64,000 nucleotides of DNA from Serratia ficaria (GCF_900187015.1 NZ_LT906479.1:2170001-2234000); one strand, 5' to 3'. Shown: positions 52,739-61,108, numbered from the stretch's first letter. A program made the numbers and translations. The notes: generated from the sequence alone by a model not told the origin.

Positions 52739-53191
52739 ATGAAAGTAACCTATTTAGGATGTAAAACCGGCGTTTCTTCATTGCTGTTGATCATTGGCGC
52801 ATTGACGTTAACCGCAGGGGCCAAAGCCGCCTCCGCGCACCAAGCCGATCCGATTAACCAAGAGGTCGATGACCTTTTTGCTTCCCTCGAAAACAAAGCG
52901 GCCCCCGCTCCTGGCTCTGAGGCGAATGATTACGCCGCTCAGTTGCGATCCGCTATTGCACGTCATTTGAACGATGCCGACTCTTATGCCGGTAAACGTT
53001 GCGCCCTGAAGATTATGCTGGCTCCTGACGGGCTGTTGTTAAACGTACAGTCTGAAGGAGGGGATCCGGCGCTTTGCCGCGCCGCGGTCAAGGCGCTTAC
53101 CCATGCTCGACTTCCCAAGCCCCCGACACCCGCAGTTTATGATACCTTTAAAACTAGCGTATTGGAGTTCCGCCCGTCAGGGGCTCAATAA
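52739..53191 (+). CDS. Secreted stand-alone TolA C-terminal domain protein
   Basis: A 150-residue protein with a cleavable signal peptide (LLLIIGALTLTAGAKA) followed by a domain matching the periplasmic C-terminal domain III of TolA: YAAQLRSAIARHLNDADSYAGKRCALKIMLAPDG, then EGGDPALCRAAVKAL and PKPPTPAVYDTFK. Both domain cysteines are kept. The TolA membrane anchor and long helical domain II are absent, so it should be free in the periplasm. The ATG at 52739 has an AAGGAAAGG site. Codon composition is visibly less GC-rich than icd and other neighbours. Possible roles are a decoy for colicins or phage proteins, or a Tol-Pal modulator; none is shown. Confidence 0.82.
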   Translation: MKVTYLGCKTGVSSLLLIIGALTLTAGAKAASAHQADPINQEVDDLFASLENKAAPAPGSEANDYAAQLRSAIARHLNDADSYAGKRCALKIMLAPDGLLLNVQSEGGDPALCRAAVKALTHARLPKPPTPAVYDTFKTSVLEFRPSGAQ

Positions 53192-53220
53192 CAGCATTAA
53201 CAGCAATACCGGAGTCTGCA

Positions 53221-53655
53221 ATGAGGATTCGCCCTGCCACCGAGGCAGATGTTGCGGCATTGATCGCCATTGATAGCGTCGCACCCCAGGATGCGCATCG
53301 TCGCGTTCAGATCCGCCAATGGTGCATGGCAGGCAACTGCTACCTGGCTGAAGGCGAAGAAGGGCAGTTGATGGCCTATGGCGTGCTGAACGGCCACTTC
53401 TTCGGCTGCGGCTTTATCGAAATGCTGATGGTCGCCGCAGGCGGCAGGCGCCATGGCACGGGGGCCAGGATGATAGCCGCATTGATCTCCCGTTGCCCCC
53501 AGCCCAAGCTGTTCACCTCAACCAACCGTTCGAATTTGCCTATGCGGGCGCTGCTCCTGAAGGCCGGATTTATCGAAAGCGGCTATATTGAAAACCTCGA
53601 TGAAAACGATCCCGAACTGGTGTTTTTTTACCCGCGCAGAGGCGCGGAAAACTGA
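53221..53655 (+). CDS. GNAT family N-acetyltransferase
   Basis: A 144-residue GNAT protein starting MRIRPATEADVAALIAIDS, with the acetyl-CoA motif MLMVAAGGRRHGTGARMIAALI and the late FTSTNRSNLPMRALLLKAGFIESGYIENLD. Substrate unknown. It sits between two genes encoding TolA-like and TonB-like periplasmic domains, 29 bp after the first, so it may be cotranscribed with the TolA-domain gene. Confidence 0.85.
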   Translation: MRIRPATEADVAALIAIDSVAPQDAHRRVQIRQWCMAGNCYLAEGEEGQLMAYGVLNGHFFGCGFIEMLMVAAGGRRHGTGARMIAALISRCPQPKLFTSTNRSNLPMRALLLKAGFIESGYIENLDENDPELVFFYPRRGAEN

Positions 53656-53726
53656 CCTCGCCATGGCCGCTATCTTCCCGCCACATTTTTATCTTGCCTC
53701 ATCCGCTCCGCACCTTGATTTCAATT

Positions 53727-53763
53727 GAGAATCATTTTCATTTTCCCCGGGATAAGCTAAAAT
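53727..53763 (+). promoter_or_regulatory. Fur-like box overlapping promoter of the TonB-domain lipoprotein
   Basis: GAGAATCATTTTCATTTTC (53727-53745) matches the 19-bp Fur consensus at 14 positions. It covers a plausible -35 (TTTTCA, 53735-53740) placed 17 bp from a -10 TAAAAT (53758-53763). The lipoprotein start follows 28 bp later. Iron-dependent repression is inferred. Confidence 0.65.
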
Positions 53764-53791
53764 TCGGCAGTACTTTCAACAGGACGTTGCC

Positions 53792-54130
53792 ATGTTCAAG
53801 CCACTGATGCTTTCAATCGCTCTGGCGCTTTGCGCCTGTACGGCTTCCAACGCCCCCCAGGGGCCTAAGCCGAAACCCATATCCCGGCTGAATCCGAATT
53901 ATCCCGTCTATGCCGTTGACAATAAGATCGAGGGCTATGTCAAACTGCGGTACGACGTAGGCGCTGATGGCAAAGTCAGCGAAGTCAGGATATTGGATGC
54001 ACAGCCGCGGGGATTGTTTGAAGACAAAGTCATCGCCGCCATGGCCCAGTGGCGCTTTGAGAAGAACCAGCCTTATAAGGACGTTGATATGACCGTGCGA
54101 TTCAAGATGGCGTCGGCCGAGATGCTGTGA
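53792..54130 (+). CDS. Lipoprotein with stand-alone TonB C-terminal domain
   Basis: A 112-residue protein with a lipoprotein signal peptide (lipobox LCAC, lipidated Cys at residue 16, next residue Thr, so outer-membrane sorting is expected). The rest is the TonB C-terminal receptor-contacting fold: NPNYPVYA, then EGYVKLRYDVGADGKVSEVRIL, AQPRGLFEDKVIAAMAQWRFEK. The TonB transmembrane anchor and Pro-rich spacer are absent. A Fur-like box overlaps its promoter and a terminator follows. It could bind TonB boxes or modulate TonB-dependent receptors; this is inference. It is distinct from the main tonB gene. Confidence 0.82.
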   Translation: MFKPLMLSIALALCACTASNAPQGPKPKPISRLNPNYPVYAVDNKIEGYVKLRYDVGADGKVSEVRILDAQPRGLFEDKVIAAMAQWRFEKNQPYKDVDMTVRFKMASAEML

Positions 54131-54135
54131 ATAAC

Positions 54136-54158
54136 GCCGGGAGATCCTCCCGGCTTTT
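54136..54158 (+). terminator. Terminator after TonB-domain lipoprotein
   Basis: GCCGGGAG-ATC-CTCCCGGC followed by TTTT, 5 bp after the stop codon. It may also serve the convergent AI-2E family gene weakly. Confidence 0.8.
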
Positions 54159-54185
54159 CTTTGCTACCGACCATTTTCGACGCGC

Positions 54186-55298
54186 TTAGCTGGCGTCGGG
54201 GTGGTTTTTGCCTTCCTCGATAAACTCTTCGTCGATTTCATCGGTGGTTTCTTTGCTGTCGCGCCCGGAAAGGATATTCCAGCAGGCGATGAACAGCGCG
54301 GCGATCAACGGGCCGATGACGAAGCCGTTAATGCCGTAAATCTCCATGCCGCCCAGTGTAGAAATCAGGATCAGGTAGTCCGGCATTTTGGTGTCCTTGC
54401 CGACCAGCAGCGGGCGCAGAATATTATCCACCAGCCCGATAATCACCACGAAGAAGCCGACCAGGAACAGGCCTTTCCACAGCATGCCGCTGGCGAAGAA
54501 ATAGATTGCCGCCGGCACCCAGATAATCGCCGAGCCCACCGCAGGGATGATCGACAGGAAAGCCATCAGCGCGCCCCACAGCAGGCTGCCGTCGATGCCG
54601 GTAAAGTAAAACGCCAGGCCGCCGAGCGCGCCTTGCACTATCGCCACCACCACCGTGCCTTTAACGGTAGCGCGCGAAACGGCGGCGAACTTGACGAACA
54701 GGTGGTGTTTAACATGCTCGGACAGCGGCAGGGCTTCGAGCGCCAGGTTGACCAGATACGGGCCGTCCTTCAGCAGGAAGAACAGCAGATACAGCATCAC
54801 GCCGAAGCCGACGAAGAAATTGAAGGTGCCCTTGCCGATCAGGAATACGCTGCCGGCCAGGTATTGCCCGCCTTTGAGCGCCACTTCGGAAAGCTGTTTC
54901 TGGATATCCGCCGCATTGTCGAGGTTGTGTTCTGCCAGGAAATGGCGCGCCCAGCCCGGAAGATGCTGCAGGACCTCGGCCAGAATAACCGGCAGCTGGG
55001 TATCGTTATTTTGCAACTTGGTGTAGATGACGTTGAATTCCATCGCCAGCGAAGAGGCGATGATCGCCAACGGCGTAAATACGATCAGGCAGATCACCGC
55101 GACCGTCAACAGCGATACCAGCCCGTTTCTCTCACCCAGATATTGTTTAAGCTTTTTCTTCAGCGGGTGGAAAATCACCGCCAGGATAATGGCCCACAGC
55201 ACGGAGGAGTAGTAGGGGCCCAGTACGTCCAGAAATGCGGCCGTCACGATAAAAAGGATCAGAATAAAAAATCCCTTTGAAATACCTTTAGACATCAT
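54186..55298 (-). CDS. AI-2E family transporter
   Basis: A 370-residue inner-membrane protein of the AI-2 exporter (UPF0118) superfamily with about seven to eight membrane segments and the family motifs GALMAFLSIIPAVGSAIIWVPAAIYFF and VDNILRPLLVGK. Members export autoinducer-2 (TqsA) or act as Na+/H+ antiporters, so the substrate is uncertain. The C-terminal tail is acidic (TTDEIDEEFIEEGKN). The ATG at 55298 has GAGGG at a proper distance; the one at 55304 is too close to it. Confidence 0.82.
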   Translation of the reverse strand: MMSKGISKGFFILILFIVTAAFLDVLGPYYSSVLWAIILAVIFHPLKKKLKQYLGERNGLVSLLTVAVICLIVFTPLAIIASSLAMEFNVIYTKLQNNDTQLPVILAEVLQHLPGWARHFLAEHNLDNAADIQKQLSEVALKGGQYLAGSVFLIGKGTFNFFVGFGVMLYLLFFLLKDGPYLVNLALEALPLSEHVKHHLFVKFAAVSRATVKGTVVVAIVQGALGGLAFYFTGIDGSLLWGALMAFLSIIPAVGSAIIWVPAAIYFFASGMLWKGLFLVGFFVVIIGLVDNILRPLLVGKDTKMPDYLILISTLGGMEIYGINGFVIGPLIAALFIACWNILSGRDSKETTDEIDEEFIEEGKNHPDAS

Positions 55299-55614
55299 AT
55301 TCATCCCTCAAATGATAAATCCGCCAATCATCGGCGCTAACTGCCAGCAACCCTATCATCACCAACGCTTAACCGGTAGCGGATTTTTTTTCGCCGGAGC
55401 CCCGGAGAATTCTAGTGGATAGCCGGAATTATTGCAGTGAAACAGCGAAGTTTACCCGATTGGCGGCGGGAGCCGTTGATGGGCTTCCGGGATTAACCAT
55501 TAACAAATTTTATGGTTTTTGTTTCATTTTGTGAAGCGCGCTTGATGATGCGGCCGGTGTTACCTAAGTTTTAACTGGATCACATTTCTTTGAAACAACC
55601 AAGAGGGTATGCAA
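55299..55614. other. Intergenic region upstream of small membrane gene
   Basis: A 316-bp gap between divergent genes. The part from 55500 to 55600 is AT-rich and probably carries the promoter for the small membrane-protein gene. No RNA gene, repeat or operator was recognised. Confidence 0.4.
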
Positions 55615-55752
55615 GTGACTGAACACAAGCGACTGAAGATCATCGAGAAGGCGGTATTGATCGTCTTTGCCGGCCTGCTGATCTATCTGGCGGCGACCGG
55701 CGCGCTGTCATTATCCGGTTTGGATCACCACTGGCCGTATCCTTCCAGATAG
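55615..55752 (+). CDS. Small single-span membrane protein (45 residues)
   Basis: A short frame beginning with GTG (VTEHKRLKIIEKAV) with an AAGAGGG ribosome-binding site seven bases upstream; an ATG at 55609 is too close to that site. One hydrophobic segment (AVLIVFAGLLIYLAATGALSL) is preceded by basic residues and followed by a short polar tail ending HHWPYPSR, so the N-terminus is probably cytoplasmic. No family was recognised. The good ribosome-binding site and compact layout support it being real. Confidence 0.6.
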   Translation: MTEHKRLKIIEKAVLIVFAGLLIYLAATGALSLSGLDHHWPYPSR

Positions 55753-55841
55753 CAGATGCATCATTCGCCAGGGAATAATTAAGCTTTCTTATAAAAATAA
55801 CCGCAGGCCCCGCACTCGATGTTGCTTCCTCTTCTTTTCAC

Positions 55842-57047
55842 TCAGGCTTTGGCCTGTGACGCGAACGCCAGCGCAGCGCCCGCCACGGCGGCCGCCAACA
55901 CCAGCGCGGCGGGAGCGGACCAACCGGCATAGGCGACGATGGCGCTCAGCGCCAGCGGCCCGATCACCTGGCCGAGGTAGTTGCCCTGCATCACCAGCCC
56001 CAAACTCAGCGGAATCAACGTCGGATCCGGTGACGCCGCCGGCGTCGCCGCCAGAAGGGTGGCGGGCAGCATGCCGGCGATGGCGCAAAACACGAAACAC
56101 AGCGGGATCAGCACAGTGGCCGGCGTGGCGCTAAGAAAAATGCCGGCTCCGGTTATCCCCATCAACAGGCTGGTGGCGGCCAGCAGGGTTCTGGCGCGCA
56201 GGCCGCGCGACAGCAGCAACCCGGCGCTGAGATTGCCGATGATATTCACCGCGACGATCGCCGCGCTGACGCCGCCGGCGGCGGTGAGCGTCAGGCCGAC
56301 GCGTTGCATCAGGAAGATTGGCAGAAAGGTCATCACCGAGAAAAACTGCAGGTTATAAGCGGTGAACATCAGCGCCAGCAGCGCGGGCTGCCGCGCACGC
56401 AGGATGCGGCCCAGCGCCTGGCGCAGCAGGAACGGGGCGGCGGATGGCGCGATGCTCGGGCTGCGGCGGGTGGTCAGCGGCAGCAGCAACGCCGTCAGCA
56501 GCGTCAGGGCGCCGCCGGCCAGCCAACTCTGCTGCCAGCCGGTGAAGTGCGGGCCGAAAAACAGCGAAATGGCGATGCCGGCCGGCATAAAGGTGCTCCA
56601 GATGCCGAACACCAGGTTGCGCCGCTGCGGATCAACCACCCGGGTGAGCACCGCCGGTGAAGCGACAACCACGATCACGAAGCCAATCCCTTCGATAAAG
56701 CGCGTGGCGATCAGCCCGTTAAAGCCGTGCAGCGCGGCGCCGGCGAAGCTGGCGGCGCTGACGATCAGCAGCCCGAGTATCAGCAGGCGTCGGTCGCCCC
56801 AGCGCCGCACCAGCAGGCCGGCAACGATGCCGCCGAATACGCCGACGAACGGAAAGGCCGAGATGACCCAACTCAGCGACTCCAGCGAACGGCCGAACTC
56901 CCGCTGCAGTTCCGGCAGGGCGATGGTTGCCTTGCCCACGTGCAGGGCGGCGGCAATGCCGGCGAACAGCACGTTCGCCACGGCGGCCCATTGGGTGGCG
57001 GGCGTCAGGCGAACAGAGTCCAGCGCTTCAGGTTTTATGGCGGTCAT
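55842..57047 (-). CDS. Major facilitator superfamily transporter
   Basis: A 401-residue permease with about twelve membrane segments. The MFS loop signature between segments 2 and 3 is seen as GGIVAGLLVRRWGDRRLL. It resembles CynX/NimT-like drug and anion exporters, but the substrate is not assignable. A GGAGAT site precedes the start. The 294-bp gap to the LacI-type gene is divergent. Confidence 0.82.
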   Translation of the reverse strand: MTAIKPEALDSVRLTPATQWAAVANVLFAGIAAALHVGKATIALPELQREFGRSLESLSWVISAFPFVGVFGGIVAGLLVRRWGDRRLLILGLLIVSAASFAGAALHGFNGLIATRFIEGIGFVIVVVASPAVLTRVVDPQRRNLVFGIWSTFMPAGIAISLFFGPHFTGWQQSWLAGGALTLLTALLLPLTTRRSPSIAPSAAPFLLRQALGRILRARQPALLALMFTAYNLQFFSVMTFLPIFLMQRVGLTLTAAGGVSAAIVAVNIIGNLSAGLLLSRGLRARTLLAATSLLMGITGAGIFLSATPATVLIPLCFVFCAIAGMLPATLLAATPAASPDPTLIPLSLGLVMQGNYLGQVIGPLALSAIVAYAGWSAPAALVLAAAVAGAALAFASQAKA

Positions 57048-57340
57048 GGCAATCTCCGGGGCGGTGAAATGCAGACTATGCGCCGGGAACGCGGCTGCGG
57101 CAGTTCAATTATTGCTCTGCCGGCCGGCACAACCTTACATTTCGAGCTTTATTGGCGTTTGATCCGCCGATTCAGACCATTGCGAGTAGCGTCGGATAAG
57201 ATAAGACGGGCTGCCTATATCAAGGAGAAGAGCATGTACAGCCGGCCAGGTACGCGCCAACTCACATAACCGGCCACGGCGGGTTTCTTGCCGGCGGCCA
57301 GTTATGATAATTTTTCATCAAATCCATCATGGAGACGATG

Positions 57341-58381
57341 ATGTCAGGTAAAAAAACCACGATGGCGGCTATCGCCAGAGAAGCGCGGGTCGGCATCGCC
57401 ACCGTCGATCGGGTCATGAACCGGCGCTCGCCGGTACGTCCGGCGACGGAGCGGCGGGTGATTGAAGCGGCGAAAAAGCTGGGGTTTGCGTTGGAAAAGT
57501 CCCATTACCTGTCGGCGCTGGCGGGGCCGCCTGAACGGCGGCTGAAGATGGGATTTATCCTGTTGCGCCGGGAACACTCGTTTTATGCCCAATTGGCCGA
57601 CGCCCTGTTGGCGCAGGCAAGTCCTTATCATGAGCCGGGGCAGCCGCCGCAGTTCGTTTTTCAGGATATCAACGCCGTCGGCGAAACCGCCGCCGCCATT
57701 ACGCGGCTCAGCCGTGAGGTGGAGATCATCGGGGTGCTGGCGCTGGATAACGCGCTGATCCGTTATGCGGTGGAAGAGGCCTGCCGGGCGGGGACGAAAG
57801 TTTTCGCGCTGCTGTCGGATCTCTCGGTGCACGGCCGCGCCGGCTTTATCGGCCTGGACAATCAGCAGGCCGGCCGCACCGCCGCCTGGGCGGTGGATCG
57901 CCTGTGTCGCCGCCAGGGTGAGGTGGGGGTGATCATCGGCGATAATCGCTTTCTGTGTCAGGAGGCCTGCGAAAGCAGCTTTCGCTCCTATCTGCGCGAG
58001 CAGATGAGCGGCCAGCGCGTGCTGGAACCGGTGCGCAGCCATGAGGATGCGGAAACCGCGCACCGGGTGACGCATGAGATGCTGCAGCGGCACCCCGAAC
58101 TGGTGGCGCTGTATGCGCCGAGCGGCGGCGTTGAGGGTATCTTCCGGGCGCTGCGCGAGAGCGGCCGGCAGCAGGATGTGATGCTGGTTTGCCACGGCCC
58201 GGTGGCCGGCGCGGAAATGGCGTTGATCGACGGCACCCTGGATCTGATGCTGTCTCACCGCATCGCCGAGTTCGCCGCCGCCATCATCGATACCTTCGTC
58301 GCCGCGGCCGCCAACGGCGAGCAGGGCGGGCAGCTGCAGGTACTCAACCGTTTCGATCTCATCACTAAAGAAAACCTCTGA
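57341..58381 (+). CDS. LacI-family transcriptional regulator
   Basis: A 346-residue regulator with an N-terminal LacI helix-turn-helix (TMAAIAREARVGIATVDRVMNRRSPVRPAT) and a periplasmic-binding-protein-like sugar domain (MGFILLRREHSFYAQLADALL ... PSGGVEGIFRAL). The ATG at 57341 lies six bases after GGAG; in-frame ATGs at 57329 and 57338 are alternatives. It is 177 bp upstream of an isomerase/oxidoreductase pair and probably regulates it. The N-terminal half resembles regulators of inositol or rare-sugar genes, but the effector is unknown. Confidence 0.83.
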   Translation: MSGKKTTMAAIAREARVGIATVDRVMNRRSPVRPATERRVIEAAKKLGFALEKSHYLSALAGPPERRLKMGFILLRREHSFYAQLADALLAQASPYHEPGQPPQFVFQDINAVGETAAAITRLSREVEIIGVLALDNALIRYAVEEACRAGTKVFALLSDLSVHGRAGFIGLDNQQAGRTAAWAVDRLCRRQGEVGVIIGDNRFLCQEACESSFRSYLREQMSGQRVLEPVRSHEDAETAHRVTHEMLQRHPELVALYAPSGGVEGIFRALRESGRQQDVMLVCHGPVAGAEMALIDGTLDLMLSHRIAEFAAAIIDTFVAAAANGEQGGQLQVLNRFDLITKENL

Positions 58382-58480
58382 ACCGCAGATAGTCGGCCTG
58401 GCGTCCAGGCCGCTTGGCGTCTCGGTTTGATTAAAAACTATCATTTAAACTATCAAAATTAACGCGATCTACATCAAAAA

Positions 58481-58493
58481 ATGAAAGTTTCAT
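58481..58493. promoter_or_regulatory. Candidate LacI-type operator
   Basis: ATGAAAGTTTCAT is a perfect 13-bp palindrome 66 bp before the TIM-barrel gene. Odd-length palindromes of this kind are common LacI-family operators, and the regulator gene is directly upstream. Confidence 0.5.
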
Positions 58494-58558
58494 CGTTGTC
58501 GGTTTCGAAATATTTGTTTGATACTGCCGCCATGTTTTCCCCATAAGGAACCGCCGAG

Positions 58559-59479
58559 ATGAACCTGCCAATCGCCAATGCGCCCTGCAGTTGGGGCGTG
58601 GACGACCCGAAAAATCCCTATTTGCCGCCTTACGCCAAGGTGCTGCAGGAGGCGGCCGCCGCCGGCTACCGCAGCATTGAGCTGGGTCCCTGGGGCTATT
58701 TGCCCACCGAAACCGCGGCGTTGAGCGCCGCGTTGCGGCGGCAGGGGCTGTCGCTGGTGGCCGGCACCATTTTTGACGATCTGGTCAGCGAAGAGAATTT
58801 CGCCTCTATCCTCGCCCTGACCCACAACATTTGCCGCAACCTGTCGCAGGCGCCCCAGGCGCGGGGCGCGGCCGGTGAAAATACGCCGCCCTATCTGGTG
58901 ATTATCGATTTCGGCGACCCGCAGCGCGCCAGGTTCGCCGGGCAGCCCGCCCTGGCGCCGCGCCTGTCGGCCGCGGATTGGCAAAGGATGATCGGGCATA
59001 TCAAGCGCATCAGCGACATTGCCCGGCGCGAATACGGCGTGCGGGCGGTCGTGCATCCGCACGCCGGCGGCTGCATCGAGTTCGCCGATGAAATCGACCG
59101 GCTGGCGGCGGATATTCCGCATCGGACCGCCGGGCTTTGCCTGGATACCGGGCACCTGTATTACTCCGGCATGGATCCGGCCACCTGGCTGGAGAAGCAT
59201 TTCGCGCGCCTCGATTACCTGCATTTCAAGGATGTCGATCCGCAGGTCTACCCAGAGGTGCTGAAGCGCGGGGTGGATTTCTTCACCGCCTGCGCCGAAG
59301 GCGTAATGTGCCCGCTGGGCACAGGGGCGATCGACTACCCGCAGCTGCGGGCGTTGCTGGCGCGGCGCGGTTATCGGGGCTGGATCACCATCGAACAGGA
59401 GCGCGATCCGCGCAATGTGCAGGGCAGCCTGCGTGACGTGACCGAGAGCCTGGGCTACCTGCGCAGCGTCGGTTTTTAA
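58559..59479 (+). CDS. Sugar phosphate isomerase/epimerase (xylose-isomerase-like TIM barrel)
   Basis: A 306-residue protein of the AP-endonuclease-2/IolE-like TIM-barrel family. It starts NAPCSWGVDDPKNP like inosose dehydratases and shows metal-binding segments VVHPHAGGCIEF, CLDTGHLYYSGMDP, HFKDVDPQVY and WITIEQERDP. It is followed after 14 bp by a Gfo/Idh/MocA oxidoreductase. Together they probably convert a cyclitol or sugar. IolE is the nearest named relative by eye, but this is not a full iol operon. Confidence 0.8.
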   Translation: MNLPIANAPCSWGVDDPKNPYLPPYAKVLQEAAAAGYRSIELGPWGYLPTETAALSAALRRQGLSLVAGTIFDDLVSEENFASILALTHNICRNLSQAPQARGAAGENTPPYLVIIDFGDPQRARFAGQPALAPRLSAADWQRMIGHIKRISDIARREYGVRAVVHPHAGGCIEFADEIDRLAADIPHRTAGLCLDTGHLYYSGMDPATWLEKHFARLDYLHFKDVDPQVYPEVLKRGVDFFTACAEGVMCPLGTGAIDYPQLRALLARRGYRGWITIEQERDPRNVQGSLRDVTESLGYLRSVGF

Positions 59480-59493
59480 TCGGGAGACACAGC

Positions 59494-60666
59494 ATGATCA
59501 ACGGCAGCAAACCTCTGGCAAGATCCCTGCGCTGGGGCATGGTCGGCGGCGGCGGCACCAGCCAGATTGGCTATATTCATCGCTCGGCCGCACTGCGCGA
59601 CGGCACCTTCACCCTGGCGGCGGGGGCGTTCGATATCGACGCGCAGCGCGGCCGCCGCTTCGGGCAAAGCCTGGGCGTGGCGGCGGACCGCTGCTATGCG
59701 GATTACGCCGCGCTGTTTCGCGAAGAGGCCGCCAGGCCGGACGGCATTGAGGCGGTGTCGATCGCCACGCCCAACAATACCCATTACGCCATCTGCCGGG
59801 CGGCGCTCGAGGCCGGCCTGCACGTGGTGTGCGAAAAGCCGCTGTGTTTCACCGTGGAACAGGCGCAAACCCTGGAAGCGCTCTGCCGGCAGCACAACAA
59901 AATCCTGGGCGTGACTTACGGCTATGCCGGGCATCAGCTGATCCTGCAGGCCCGGCAGATGATCGCCGAAGGTCGGTTGGGGGATATCCGCATCGTCAAT
60001 ATGCAGTTTTCCCACGGTTTTCACGCCGAGCCGGTGGAGCTGGAGAACCCCAGCACCCGCTGGCGGGTGGATCCGCATTTTGTCGGCCCCAGCTACGTGC
60101 TGGGCGATCTGGCTACCCATACGCTGTTTCTGGCGGAGACCATGGCGCCGCAGCTCAACATCCGGCGGCTGATGTGCGCCCGGCAGAGCTTTGTGAAATC
60201 GCGCGCGCCGCTGGAAGACAACGCTTACGTGCTGATGGAGTACGACAACGGCGCCGTGGGGTCGCTGTGGTGTTCCGCGGTCAACTGCGGCTCGATGCAC
60301 GGGCAGAAAATACGGATCGTCGGCTCGAAGGCCAGCCTGGAATGGTGGGACGAACAGCCCAACCAGCTGCGCTTTGAAGTGCAGGGTGAACCGGTGAGGA
60401 TCCTGGAGCGCGGCATGTTTTACCTCGATCCGGCGGCATTGGCCGACGACCGCATCGGCGGCGGACATCCGGAGGGGCTGTTCGAGGCCTGGTCGAATCT
60501 GTATCGGCGCTTTGCGCTGGCGATGGACGCCACCGACAGGCGGGATGCGGCTTTCCTGGCGGACTTCTGGTACCCCGACGTGCACGCCGGCACCCTGGGC
60601 GTGCGCTGGGTGGAAAACTGCGTGCGCTCAGCCGATGCCGGCGCCGGCTGGGTGACGTTCGGCTGA
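59494..60666 (+). CDS. Gfo/Idh/MocA family oxidoreductase
   Basis: A 390-residue NAD(P)-dependent dehydrogenase. It has an N-terminal Rossmann fold (WGMVGGGGTSQIGYIHRSA), the family EKP motif (VVCEKPLCFT) and a C-terminal substrate domain with the conserved DLATHTLFLAE histidine. Relatives oxidise myo-inositol, glucose or other sugars. It is coupled to the upstream TIM-barrel isomerase gene and probably under the same LacI-type regulator. Confidence 0.85.
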   Translation: MINGSKPLARSLRWGMVGGGGTSQIGYIHRSAALRDGTFTLAAGAFDIDAQRGRRFGQSLGVAADRCYADYAALFREEAARPDGIEAVSIATPNNTHYAICRAALEAGLHVVCEKPLCFTVEQAQTLEALCRQHNKILGVTYGYAGHQLILQARQMIAEGRLGDIRIVNMQFSHGFHAEPVELENPSTRWRVDPHFVGPSYVLGDLATHTLFLAETMAPQLNIRRLMCARQSFVKSRAPLEDNAYVLMEYDNGAVGSLWCSAVNCGSMHGQKIRIVGSKASLEWWDEQPNQLRFEVQGEPVRILERGMFYLDPAALADDRIGGGHPEGLFEAWSNLYRRFALAMDATDRRDAAFLADFWYPDVHAGTLGVRWVENCVRSADAGAGWVTFG

Positions 60667-60753
60667 GCGGCGCCGGAGCCCGGCTTTGTCTCCTTAATAA
60701 GTCAGAGGGTTTCTGTTAAGTTAACCGCTGACGTCATCAAAAAGGAGAGCAGG

Positions 60754-60963
60754 ATGTTAGAGCAATATTACCCGAGCAATATGGGCTCCAAACCGGTCAC
60801 GGACGAGCAGCATAAGAGGCTGGTGGCGGTGCAGGCGGCGCTGGAGTTGATCAAGGCCACCTTGTCCGACACCAACGACGGCAACGGGGTGGATTTCCAG
60901 CTGAAGGCGGCGGAGAAACACATTGGCCCGATGGCCGACGCCATTCAGGAAGCATTGAAGTAA
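60754..60963 (+). CDS. Conserved-looking small protein of unknown function (69 residues)
   Basis: A 69-residue soluble protein with a strong ribosome-binding site (AAGGAGAG) and an intrinsic terminator right after it, so it is probably a real monocistronic gene. Sequence MLEQYYPSNMGSKPVTDEQH... is rich in Ala, Gln and Glu and mostly helical by eye. There is no signal peptide or membrane segment. I do not recognise a family. Confidence 0.7.
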   Translation: MLEQYYPSNMGSKPVTDEQHKRLVAVQAALELIKATLSDTNDGNGVDFQLKAAEKHIGPMADAIQEALK

Positions 60964-60980
60964 CCCTTTATCCTGGTGAA

Positions 60981-61007
60981 AAACCGCCCGCGGGCGGTTT
61001 TTTTGTG
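60981..61007 (+). terminator. Terminator after the 69-residue gene
   Basis: AAACCGCCCG/CGGGCGGTTT palindrome (60981-61000) followed by TTTT, 17 bp after the stop codon. Confidence 0.85.
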
Positions 61008-61108
61008 TCTTCGCGTCGGCAAGATTCGGATTGTTTGTATAGTGACGCCGAAGAAAAGTTGGCAGAATCCCCAGGATTATCTTAGGGAATGGCGTGAGGA
61101 GACTGTCG

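Noticed and set aside
57304..57325. Possible Fur-like site TGATAATTTTTCATCA before the LacI-type gene
   Set aside because: Only partial symmetry and a poor match to the 19-bp consensus compared with the site at 53727; no iron gene follows.
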